This document shows positions 1 to 5,158 of a DNA stretch of 6,528 nt, in pieces. Made by a program: the position numbers and the translations under genes. Positions within the stretch are counted from its first letter, which is position 1. Each line of letters starts with the position of its first letter. Origin of the DNA: RGIG7213 sp045652135 (GTDB taxonomy: Bacteria; Bacillota; Clostridia; Oscillospirales; CAG-272); contig JAZRTS010000159.1 in the NCBI GenBank assembly GCA_045652135.1, positions 1 to 6,528 on the forward strand, written 5' to 3'. A model generated the notes under the pieces. It was not told where the DNA came from, made no database searches, and saw only the letters and a list, made by a program, of their open reading frames with translations.

Positions 1-240
1 TTTTTCTTTGAATGTACCGATTCTGTATTCGGGGCCCTTTGTGTCAAGCATTATTGCTATCGGCAAGTTAAGCTCATCTCTGACGCTTTTTATAAGGTCA
101 ATCATCTTCTTATGCTCTGCGTGTGTTCCGTGCGAAAAATTGAGTCTTGCGACGTTCATTCCCTCAAGACACATTTTCGTAAGCGTTTCTCTGTTATCGC
201 ACGCAGGACCTATCGTACATATTATTTTTGTTTTTCTCAT
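1..240 (-). CDS. pyk: Pyruvate kinase, N-terminal part (runs off the left edge)
   Basis: Final step of glycolysis: transfers phosphate from phosphoenolpyruvate to ADP, giving pyruvate and ATP in the cytoplasm. Only the first 80 residues are inside the window. They show the family's N-terminal signature: the first beta strand KTKIICTIGPA, then GMNVARLNFSHGTH (residues about 28-41), which carries the substrate-binding Arg and the N-F-S-H cluster, then IAIMLDTKGPEYRIG (about 62-76), the start of the ATP/metal-binding part of the barrel. No frameshift is seen. The start is set by the ATG at 240-238 with GGAGG five bases upstream. Its own promoter lies at 269-297 and the terminator of the preceding gene at 322-354, so it probably begins its own transcription unit. 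Identification is firm; the allosteric and C-terminal domains cannot be judged. Confidence 0.95.
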   Translation of the reverse strand, partial: MRKTKIICTIGPACDNRETLTKMCLEGMNVARLNFSHGTHAEHKKMIDLIKSVRDELNLPIAIMLDTKGPEYRIGTFKEK

Positions 241-268
241 AATAACCTCCAAAAAGCGTTCTGTGCGT

Positions 269-297
269 ATTATAACATGTTTTTTCAAAAAAGTCTA
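269..297 (-). promoter_or_regulatory. Promoter of pyruvate kinase
   Basis: On the minus strand a perfect TATAAT (269-274) is preceded by TGT, giving an extended -10 (TGnTATAAT). A -35-like TAGACT (292-297; 4 of 6 matches to TTGACA) lies 17 bases upstream. The expected transcription start is near 262, giving a leader of about 20 bases that contains the GGAGG ribosome site. Seen in sequence only; no operator is evident. Confidence 0.7.
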
Positions 298-321
298 TAC
301 TGAATAAAATTTTTACATATC

Positions 322-354
322 GAAAACACCCCGTGACCATAAGTCATAGGGTGT
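322..354 (-). terminator. Probable intrinsic terminator after the zinc-ribbon membrane protein gene
   Basis: Minus-strand RNA can form ACACCC (349-354) with GGGTGT (326-331). A second 4-bp stem, TGAC/GTCA (343-346 with 334-337), sits inside it across a 2x2 internal loop and closes a 5-base loop. It is followed by only four U's. It lies 15 bases past the stop codon at 370 and upstream of the pyk promoter, where a terminator is expected. The short U-tract keeps this from being certain. Confidence 0.55.
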
Positions 355-369
355 AAAATTGTATTTGTA

Positions 370-1278
370 TTACTGCTCATATACATCGCAAAGAAATAAC
401 AAAAGAAACAACGCATCCATACCAAACAACATAGCAAAGACAATAATAAAGCCTTCGGATTGATAAACAATAGACGTGATTAAGGCAGCAAGTAAAGGGA
501 TCAATACGTGCCACGCGACAGACCGTAAGATTTTTGGAACATTCGGGCGTTTTTCACTATGCTGTTTTATAGAGGTGACCATATCATCCAACAAATCATA
601 CACATACAAAATAAGGAACACTTCCCAACCAGCAGCCCAGATCGATGCAAATAGCAATAATGGCAAATCACAAACAAGAGATGCGATAAAAGCTGCAAGA
701 ATCGGAAACCATAGTAACACTATATACTCACGTATTGTAGCGTGTCTTTCTCTTCGTTTATTTGCTTTATAACACTTCTGGATTTCCGCAAACTCTTCTG
801 TAGAATCCAATTCTGTTTTTGCAAATAACTGAACTTGCTTCAATTTTTCCTGCCATATCGGCGTCAGGGCGTCGGGATGCTTCTTTTTGGCTTCGATTTC
901 GGAGTTTATGTATTTAGCAAAACTGGCAAGCGCTTTTGGTGAAGTTGGAATGGGGTAATCCTTTATTAACTTCTTCTTATCAGCCAGTTTTCCTTCTTCG
1001 AATCCATCATCAAACAATTCAAATCCGGCAGTAGCCGCTTCTTCTCTAATAGTATTTTTCAGAGACTCAAGCGCTGATTTAACAACTCCGTTTTTTTTGA
1101 TTACTGGTCTTTTTCGATTATCGATTGCAGATAATTTATTTTTAATATCATCTACCGCATCAAATGGTGATTCTGCTGGTTTAGGATCAATTTTGTCGCC
1201 TTGTGGAGTAGGCGAACCACATTCATAACAAAATTTTGAATTATTAGGTATTTCTTTTCCACATTGACTACAATACAC
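370..1278 (-). CDS. Zinc-ribbon protein with four C-terminal membrane helices, function unknown
   Basis: Counting from the proposed start it has 302 residues. The N-terminus is a zinc ribbon with two CxxC knuckles (Cys 3, 6, 17, 20; YCSQCG and FCYECG). Residues about 25-75 are a charged, Pro/Lys-rich linker. Residues about 85-178 are a soluble helical region with the pattern LIKDYPIPTS followed by FAKYINSEI and WQEKLKQV, which resembles a middle region seen in other Firmicute zinc-ribbon proteins (recalled resemblance, not searched). Four hydrophobic helices follow at about 184-203, 205-227, 253-272 and 275-297, so it is an integral membrane protein with a probably cytoplasmic ribbon. Start choice: the frame can open at GTG 1287, but the strong AAGGAG (1287-1292) overlaps that codon. 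The GTG at 1278 lies 8 bases downstream of AAGGAG and yields the usual start Met-Tyr-Cys-x-x-Cys. It appears monocistronic, with its own promoter and terminator. No specific role can be assigned. Confidence 0.85.
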   Translation of the reverse strand: MYCSQCGKEIPNNSKFCYECGSPTPQGDKIDPKPAESPFDAVDDIKNKLSAIDNRKRPVIKKNGVVKSALESLKNTIREEAATAGFELFDDGFEEGKLADKKKLIKDYPIPTSPKALASFAKYINSEIEAKKKHPDALTPIWQEKLKQVQLFAKTELDSTEEFAEIQKCYKANKRRERHATIREYIVLLWFPILAAFIASLVCDLPLLLFASIWAAGWEVFLILYVYDLLDDMVTSIKQHSEKRPNVPKILRSVAWHVLIPLLAALITSIVYQSEGFIIVFAMLFGMDALFLLLFLCDVYEQ

Positions 1279-1308
1279 GAATGGCACTCCTTTTTGATTA
1301 ATTACAAT

Positions 1309-1337
1309 ATTATAACAACACTATTTTCATCAATTAA
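1309..1337 (-). promoter_or_regulatory. Promoter of the zinc-ribbon protein gene
   Basis: On the minus strand a perfect TATAAT (1309-1314) is preceded by TGT, an extended -10. The -35 region 17 bases upstream (TTAATT, 1332-1337) is poor, as is usual when an extended -10 is present. The predicted leader is short, about 25 bases, and includes AAGGAG at 1287-1292. Confidence 0.6.
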
Positions 1338-1350
1338 CCGTTATTTTATT

Positions 1351-1393
1351 ACAAATTACACGATTTAACACAAATACGAGTGGGTAATTTGTG
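1351..1393. repeat. AT-rich inverted repeats next to the GC-rich palindrome
   Basis: ACAAATTAC (1351-1359) and GTAATTTGT (1384-1392) are perfect 9-base inverted copies. An alternative tighter hairpin uses CACAAATAC (1369-1377) with GTAATTTGTG (1384-1393), with one bulged base and a 6-base loop (GAGTGG). The right arm is therefore shared by two possible partners. There is no gene here. It sits between the promoter of the zinc-ribbon gene and the larger palindrome at 1410-1538 and may be part of the same element. Function is unknown. Confidence 0.5.
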
Positions 1394-1409
1394 AATTGCA
1401 CCTACCGCC

Positions 1410-1538
1410 TTGTTTCACATAAATCTTTACAATGACAGCGCCCTGTCTGCGCCCCCCACGGCTCGATACGAGCCGCCCCGCAGACAAAGGGCGCATATTT
1501 CCTGCGGAAATCTATTTGTAAACTTCGAAATGAAACAA
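1410..1538. repeat. Nested imperfect palindrome of about 130 bp with a GC-rich core
   Basis: Paired arms from outside to inside: TTGTTTCA (1410-1417) with TGAAACAA (1531-1538); TTTACAA (1426-1432) with TTGTAAA (1516-1522); GCGCCCT (1438-1444) with AGGGCGC (1488-1494); GTCTGCG (1445-1451) with CGCAGAC (1479-1485); CGGCTCG (1459-1465) with CGAGCCG (1469-1475) around a 3-base loop ATA. The right arm also holds a small hairpin ATTTCC/GGAAAT at 1498-1510 with no match on the left. The core 1438-1494 is about 75% G+C (43 of 57) inside an AT-rich spacer. No open frame and no transposase are present. It resembles a dispersed palindromic repeat (REP- or MITE-like) or a structured RNA read through from the operon upstream. 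No convincing target-site duplication was seen. That it is structured is certain; its class is inference. Confidence 0.65.
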
Positions 1539-1580
1539 CGTACTACTGATTTCATATAAGTCTTCGTGGCGACGGCGACA

Positions 1581-1608
1581 CGCCCATGCCCCTGTGTCCG
1601 CATGGGCG
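1581..1608. repeat. Second GC-rich hairpin in the intergenic region
   Basis: CGCCCATGC (1581-1589) pairs perfectly with GCATGGGCG (1600-1608), a 9-bp stem around a 10-base loop. Alternative pairings exist: GACAC/GTGTC, and GGCG/CGCC at 1574-1584. It lies 54 bases downstream of the desulfoferrodoxin stop codon. On the minus strand it is not followed by a run of T's, so it is not a standard intrinsic terminator, although it could stall polymerase or protect the 3' end of the operon mRNA. It may belong to the same repeat family as the palindrome at 1410-1538. Confidence 0.5.
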
Positions 1609-1661
1609 CAGTAAAATCACAGATCCAATATTTAAATATAAATTTTTGCGAGCTGTCTTTT

Positions 1662-2285
1662 TTATTTCTTTCCGTTCATAACGTCGGAAATGATATTTAT
1701 TACTCTGCCGTAGCAGCCGCCGCAGCCTGTTGAGCAGTGTGTCGTATTCTTGACGTTTTCAAAAAGCGACAAAAGGCTGTCAAGGGATTTTGAGCCGTGA
1801 ACGGCATCAAGAATATCAAAATACTTTACGTTATTGCAGTGGCAAACCGTATAGTTTTCGTCAGTATCCGTATTTACGGGCGGAAGATCGCACACAGGCT
1901 CAATCTTATTCTCAGCCATCCAGAGGCTGTGGAGGTTACAGTAAGCATAAACCGCTTCAACCTCATCATTTTCGCATATAGAGAAGCAAGCCGCAGGCTT
2001 CTGCTCGGGGCTCAGCGCTTTTCTCTGATTGCCCATTTTTGTCTGGATCGATATCCATTCTATGTAGTGGTCGGGACTCATCGGATGCTCGACATCCCCT
2101 ACCACAACGTAAACCTTGTTTCCGTCAACCGTGAAAACGGGAACATGCTTTTCGACAGAAGCATCCACCTCGCCGGGTACAAGCTCACCCATTTTCTCAC
2201 CGCAGCACATCACAGGCACACCTGTGTCCTTTACAACACCGACGATATTTCCGCAGTGCGCACATCTTAAAAATCTCTGTTTCAT
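1662..2285 (-). CDS. dfx: Desulfoferrodoxin (superoxide reductase) with a C-terminal BFD-like [2Fe-2S] domain
   Basis: Reduces superoxide to hydrogen peroxide without producing O2, in the cytoplasm of anaerobes. It has 207 residues. Residues 1-36 form the desulforedoxin-type Fe(Cys)4 domain (Cys 8, 11, 27, 28; CAHCGN and MCCGEKM). Residues about 38-125 form the catalytic domain, with EKHVPV (Glu45, Lys46, His47), VEHPM (His67), HYIEW (His73) and YCNLHSLW (Cys116, His119), that is, the four His and one Cys of the active iron plus the conserved Lys. An acidic linker leads to residues about 145-204, a BFD-like fold with CHCN (Cys148, 150) and CGGC (Cys188, 191), the expected C-x-C and C-x-x-C ligands of a [2Fe-2S] cluster. 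Ordinary desulfoferrodoxins are about 125-130 residues, so the tail is an addition. The start is the ATG at 2285: GAGGTG four bases upstream overlaps the rubredoxin stop, and the protein then begins KQRFLRC as in the family. Last gene of the operon, 8 bases after rubredoxin. Confidence 0.92.
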   Translation of the reverse strand: MKQRFLRCAHCGNIVGVVKDTGVPVMCCGEKMGELVPGEVDASVEKHVPVFTVDGNKVYVVVGDVEHPMSPDHYIEWISIQTKMGNQRKALSPEQKPAACFSICENDEVEAVYAYCNLHSLWMAENKIEPVCDLPPVNTDTDENYTVCHCNNVKYFDILDAVHGSKSLDSLLSLFENVKNTTHCSTGCGGCYGRVINIISDVMNGKK

Positions 2286-2293
2286 ATTACACC

Positions 2294-2452
2294 TCACGCC
2301 TCGCTGAAGCTGTCCTTGCCTACACCGCAAAGGGGGCAGACAAAATCATCGGGAAGGTCTTCGAATTTTGTGCCGGGTTCTATTCCGTTATCGGGATCAC
2401 CGACTGCTTCGTCATATTCCCATCCGCATACATCGCATACATACTTTTTCAT
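2294..2452 (-). CDS. Rubredoxin (stand-alone, 52 residues)
   Basis: Small cytoplasmic one-electron carrier with a single Fe(Cys)4 site. The sequence is a typical full-length rubredoxin: CDVCGWEYD (Cys 6 and 9), the middle segment GDPDNGIEPGTKFEDLPDDF, then CPLCGVGKDSF (Cys 39 and 42). Its 52 residues match the usual family length. The start ATG at 2452 has AAGGAG nine bases upstream. It begins 19 bases after the flavodiiron stop and ends 8 bases before the desulfoferrodoxin start, so the three genes are almost certainly co-transcribed. By family knowledge, rubredoxin feeds electrons to both flavodiiron proteins and superoxide reductases, which fits its place between the two. It is short enough to be missed by automatic gene calling. 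Confidence 0.93.
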   Translation of the reverse strand: MKKYVCDVCGWEYDEAVGDPDNGIEPGTKFEDLPDDFVCPLCGVGKDSFSEA

Positions 2453-2471
2453 AATTATTTTCTCCTTTTTA

Positions 2472-4262
2472 TTATTTTATAGGTTCAAAATCAGCCGCGC
2501 CGTGCTTACAAAGCGGACACACGAAATCATCGGGAAGTGTGTCACCCTCATAAACATAACCGCAGATTTTACATACATATCCTTTTTTACCCTCTGTTTT
2601 GGGCTTGGGCTTTACATTGTTCTGATAATACGTATATGTCATTGTTTCTCTGTCGGATATTACTCTCGACTCCGTAACGGAGCATATAAACATACCGTGC
2701 GTGTCAAGGTCAATATACTGCTCGACCTTCAGCGACATAAACGCATTTATATATCTCGGAAGCACTACAAGACCGTTGTCGGAGCGAAGCGGCTCGCAAT
2801 TTGCGAATTTGTCAACATTTCTTCCGCTTCTGAAGCCGAACGTTTCAAACACCTTGAACGGTGCTTCAACCGTCAGACAGTTTATATTCATAACACCCGT
2901 CTGTGCAATTACGTGATGCGAGTAATTTTCTTTATTGATAGTAACGGCGATTCGGTTGGGTGTATTTGTAACCTGCGTTACGGTATTAACGATAAGTCCG
3001 TTATCCTTCTTGCCGTCATTTGATGTGACAACGTAAAGACCGTAACCGATGTTGAAAAGCGCTGACGGATCGTTTTTATTGCCGTTTTTCTCTGAAAGCG
3101 CCGAATATTCACGGCAAAGCTCAGCGGCAATATCGTCAAGCTGTTTTTTGCTCTCATCACTGAGGGCTGACTTTATCGTTACCGTTGTGTCAGTATATGT
3201 CAGATTCTTGCTGTTTTCAAGCATTTTCTTCATAACCTTGGCGGCAAGCGGCGCCCAGCTTCCGTTTTCGATAAACGCAACTGTTCTGTTCTGGAAATTT
3301 CTTTCGGTCAGGTGAGTGATGAACTCACGCATAAACGGGAATATTTCAGCATTATACGTTGTTGTGGCAAGCACGAGCTTGCTGTACTTGAAAGCATCAG
3401 CAACAGCTTCGGACATATCGCATCTTGCAAGGTCATAAACGACCGTTTTGGGGCATCCGAGCGAATTGAGCTTATCTGCAAGCTGCATTACAGCCTTTTT
3501 TGTATTGCCGTAAACGGAGGTATACGCAATTACGATTCCCTCCTCCTCTGCCTGATAGCTTGACCAGGTATTGTAAAGGTCAATATATTTTCCGAGGTTT
3601 TCTTTCAAAACGGGGCCGTGCAAGGGGCATATCATTTGAATATCAAGACTTGATGCCTTTTTCAAAAGTGCCTGAACCTGCGCACCGTACTTTCCGACAA
3701 TGCCGATAAAGTAACGTCTTGCCTCGTCCTCCCACGGCTCCTCAGAGTCAAGCGCACCGAATTTTCCGAAGCCGTCGGCTGAAAACAGCACCTTATCGTA
3801 AGAATCATACGTTACGATGACCTCGGGCCAATGCACCATAGGAGCTGTAACAAACGTAAGTGTATGCTTACCGAGGCAAAGCGTGTCGCCCTCACCGACG
3901 ACCATGCGACGCTCTGCAAAATCCGTACCGAAAAATCCCTTCATCATTGCAAATGCTTTCGCAGACGAAACAACAACGGCATCGGGATATGCTTTTGTGA
4001 AGTTTATTATATTTGCCGAATGGTCAGGCTCCATATGCTGAACGATGAGAAAATCGGGAGTTCTGTCACCTAAAGCATTTTGAATGTTATCAAGCCATTC
4101 GTGTGTATAAGCGGCATCGACCGTATCCATTACGGCTGTTACATCGTCAAGTATAACATAAGAATTATACGAAATTCCCGAGGGAATCTTATACTGACCT
4201 TCAAAAAGGTCTGTTTTTTTGTCGTTCACGCCGACGTATTTTATATCATTTGTTATTTTCAT
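2472..4262 (-). CDS. fprA: Flavodiiron protein (FprA) fused to an Hrb-like flavin reductase and rubredoxin domain
   Basis: Cytoplasmic O2 (and possibly NO) reductase of 596 residues with four modules. Residues 1-240: metallo-beta-lactamase-like diiron domain with all ligands present (His76, Glu78, Asp80, His81 in QHMEPDH; His144 in MVHWPE; Asp163 in SADGFG; His215 in CPLHGP). Residues about 242-388: flavodoxin domain, FMN phosphate loop YTSVYGNT (247-254). Residues about 398-545: flavin-reductase-like FMN domain (ALFNIGYGLYVVTS, then TVTQVTNTP). Residues about 560-596: short rubredoxin (Cys 564, 567, 582, 585) lacking the GIxPGTxFED middle segment. The last two modules together match the architecture of Hrb, the high-molecular-weight rubredoxin that passes NADH electrons to FprA in Moorella thermoacetica, where it is a separate gene. 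A typical FprA is about 400 residues. ATG 4262 has GAGG seven bases upstream. First gene of the operon. That the product reduces O2 rather than NO is inferred from the anaerobe context. Confidence 0.93.
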   Translation of the reverse strand: MKITNDIKYVGVNDKKTDLFEGQYKIPSGISYNSYVILDDVTAVMDTVDAAYTHEWLDNIQNALGDRTPDFLIVQHMEPDHSANIINFTKAYPDAVVVSSAKAFAMMKGFFGTDFAERRMVVGEGDTLCLGKHTLTFVTAPMVHWPEVIVTYDSYDKVLFSADGFGKFGALDSEEPWEDEARRYFIGIVGKYGAQVQALLKKASSLDIQMICPLHGPVLKENLGKYIDLYNTWSSYQAEEEGIVIAYTSVYGNTKKAVMQLADKLNSLGCPKTVVYDLARCDMSEAVADAFKYSKLVLATTTYNAEIFPFMREFITHLTERNFQNRTVAFIENGSWAPLAAKVMKKMLENSKNLTYTDTTVTIKSALSDESKKQLDDIAAELCREYSALSEKNGNKNDPSALFNIGYGLYVVTSNDGKKDNGLIVNTVTQVTNTPNRIAVTINKENYSHHVIAQTGVMNINCLTVEAPFKVFETFGFRSGRNVDKFANCEPLRSDNGLVVLPRYINAFMSLKVEQYIDLDTHGMFICSVTESRVISDRETMTYTYYQNNVKPKPKTEGKKGYVCKICGYVYEGDTLPDDFVCPLCKHGAADFEPIK

Positions 4263-4297
4263 AAATAAACCTCATAAATGTTTTCTTTATTTTTCCC

Positions 4298-4329
4298 AAA
4301 AAAGTATAAAAATAAACTTATACGTTTTT
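4298..4329 (-). promoter_or_regulatory. Imperfect palindrome in the fprA leader, possible operator or RNA hairpin
   Basis: GTATAA (4304-4309) and TTATAC (4318-4323) are inverted copies around an 8-base spacer. After one mismatch the arms continue as AAAAA (4298-4302) and TTTTT (4325-4329). It starts next to the predicted transcription start (near 4328), between the -10 box and the ribosome site. A repressor site or a weak leader hairpin are both possible. The stem is almost all A-T, which argues against a working attenuator. No known regulator consensus is clearly matched. Confidence 0.35.
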
Positions 4330-4334
4330 CGTTT

Positions 4335-4366
4335 ATTATAGTAACAAATTTTTTTGGAAATTTCAA
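4335..4366 (-). promoter_or_regulatory. Promoter of the fprA-rubredoxin-dfx operon
   Basis: On the minus strand a perfect TATAAT lies at 4335-4340. The best -35 is TTGAAA at 4361-4366 but with a long 20-base spacer; at 17 bases there is only AAATTT. The non-ideal spacing leaves room for activation or redox control, but this is inference. The predicted leader is about 65 bases and carries GAGG seven bases before the ATG at 4262. Confidence 0.5.
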
Positions 4367-4433
4367 CCTGTAATAAAAAAATATATTGAAAATTTGATGC
4401 GCAGTCGTTTTATTAAGAATCGACCGTGCAAAT

Positions 4434-4472
4434 AAAAAAGTCATTACAGCTCGCACAACGAATTGCAATGAC
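4434..4472 (-). terminator. Intrinsic terminator after the small membrane protein gene
   Basis: On the minus strand GTCATT (4467-4472) pairs with AATGAC (4440-4445). Inner pairs CA/TG and TCG/CGA continue the stem across small mismatches around a TTGTG loop, followed at once by six T's (4434-4439). It lies 85 bases after the stop at 4557 and upstream of the fprA promoter, so it separates the two transcription units. The rest of the spacer 4263-4556 holds only the fprA promoter and leader palindrome and a weak ACAAA/TTTGT repeat near 4505-4520. Confidence 0.7.
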
Positions 4473-4556
4473 CATTTTTATCTATCACACTTCAATATTC
4501 CCTAACAAACCCGAATTTGTCGATAAAATCAATGTGTTTTATTGTAATATCACGGA

Positions 4557-5027
4557 CTAAACTTTTGATAAAAAAGCAACTCCCAAGCCAAATGCGCATA
4601 TTGCTATTCCAAGAAAGATACTTGCTTTAGCAAAAAAGTCAACAGCGCCGATACAATTCTCATCATTGTCTAAATATGAAATGCGTGGAAATGCTTTGAG
4701 ATAAATCACCCAAGCGTTATTTGGTATTTTGTGCGGTTTTCTCCAAAAATCAAAAACACAAAGGTAAAGTTTATTATTTACATTATATACGTACTTCGAT
4801 TTTGTTAAATGCTTTATGGTAAAAACAACTCGCGGAGGGCCATCACTTTCTCCAAAACCGCCCCAGACTGCGACATCTTTTTTGTATTTACTATTGCATA
4901 GTTTGCCAAGTGTCCTACCTGTTTTATGCGGTGATTTTTCAAATATCAAATAAGCATAACAATATAATCCTGATATTAACAGCAAAATACCACCAAGGAC
5001 AAGAAAACATATACCTGCTGTTTTCAT
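4557..5027 (-). CDS. Small two-helix membrane protein, DUF3592-like
   Basis: 156 residues. A helix at about 4-29 (AGICFLVLGGILLLISGLY) and another at about 127-152 flank an extracytoplasmic region of about 95 residues that looks beta-rich. It has KTGRTLGKL just after the first helix and WVIYLKAFPRISYLD just before the second. This order, with a V-x-Y-x-x-x-x-P-x-x-S-Y-L pattern before the last helix, resembles the DUF3592 family of unknown function (recalled resemblance, not searched). The start is the ATG at 5027, with AAGGAG seven bases upstream. The frame stays open to an ATG at 5093, but that codon sits at the predicted transcription start, so the longer form is unlikely. The 3' end carries T TTT TTA (4568-4574), four codons before the stop, and the -1 frame is open to 4492. 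Own promoter (5100-5128), unusual leader hairpin and terminator make it monocistronic. Confidence 0.75.
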   Translation of the reverse strand: MKTAGICFLVLGGILLLISGLYCYAYLIFEKSPHKTGRTLGKLCNSKYKKDVAVWGGFGESDGPPRVVFTIKHLTKSKYVYNVNNKLYLCVFDFWRKPHKIPNNAWVIYLKAFPRISYLDNDENCIGAVDFFAKASIFLGIAICAFGLGVAFLSKV

Positions 5028-5052
5028 ACTGTTTCTCCTTTTAATTGTATTT

Positions 5053-5082
5053 GAATTTGATATCAGGGAGAAAATCAAATTC
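5053..5082 (-). promoter_or_regulatory. Leader hairpin whose loop is complementary to the ribosome site
   Basis: GAATTTGAT (5053-5061) and ATCAAATTC (5074-5082) form a perfect 9-bp stem with a 12-base loop. In the minus-strand RNA the loop contains UUUCUCC (5067-5073), exactly complementary to GGAGAAA (5032-5038), which includes the Shine-Dalgarno of the gene starting at 5027. Loop-to-ribosome-site pairing would hide the start, so this may be a translational switch. The base pairing is seen in the sequence; its function is inference. Confidence 0.45.
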
Positions 5083-5099
5083 TTGTTTACCATTCATCT

Positions 5100-5128
5100 A
5101 TTATAGCACAAAAACCACAGAAATTCAA
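5100..5128 (-). promoter_or_regulatory. Strong promoter of the small membrane protein gene
   Basis: TTGAAT (5123-5128) and TATAAT (5100-5105) are separated by exactly 17 bases, and TGC precedes the -10, giving an extended -10. The transcription start is predicted near 5093, leaving a leader of about 65 bases that holds the hairpin at 5053-5082. This position argues against using the ATG at 5093. Confidence 0.78.
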
Positions 5129-5158
5129 TCCGTTGTTTTTATGTTTTTCAATCTGTTA

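Noticed and set aside
8..307. Plus-strand frame of 99 codons
   Set aside because: Antisense to pyruvate kinase and its promoter.
476..772. Plus-strand frame of 98 codons
   Set aside because: Antisense to the zinc-ribbon membrane protein gene.
1410..1538. Intact insertion sequence or MITE with target-site duplication
   Set aside because: The outer arms are only 8 bases, the flanks (ACCGCC and CGTACT) are not direct repeats, and no transposase is present, so only a structured repeat is claimed.
1628..1639. Perfect 12-bp palindrome ATATTTAAATAT
   Set aside because: Pure A/T, and such palindromes are common by chance in AT-rich spacers.
1797..2270. Plus-strand open frame of 157 codons
   Set aside because: Antisense to the desulfoferrodoxin gene, no ribosome site, no domain.
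2316..3023. Plus-strand open frame of 235 codons
   Set aside because: Lies wholly opposite the fprA and rubredoxin genes, whose minus-strand products are unmistakable. It has no ribosome site and its product has no recognisable domain: an antisense shadow.
4335..4352. Rex- or PerR-like operator over the fprA -10 box
   Set aside because: Only a TTGTTA half-site is present and the second half does not match. Not enough to call.
4259..4468. Minus-strand frame of 69 codons in the fprA upstream spacer
   Set aside because: It starts inside the terminator hairpin, runs through the fprA promoter and overlaps the fprA start. Its product is low-complexity Phe/Lys/Ile-rich and there is no ribosome site.
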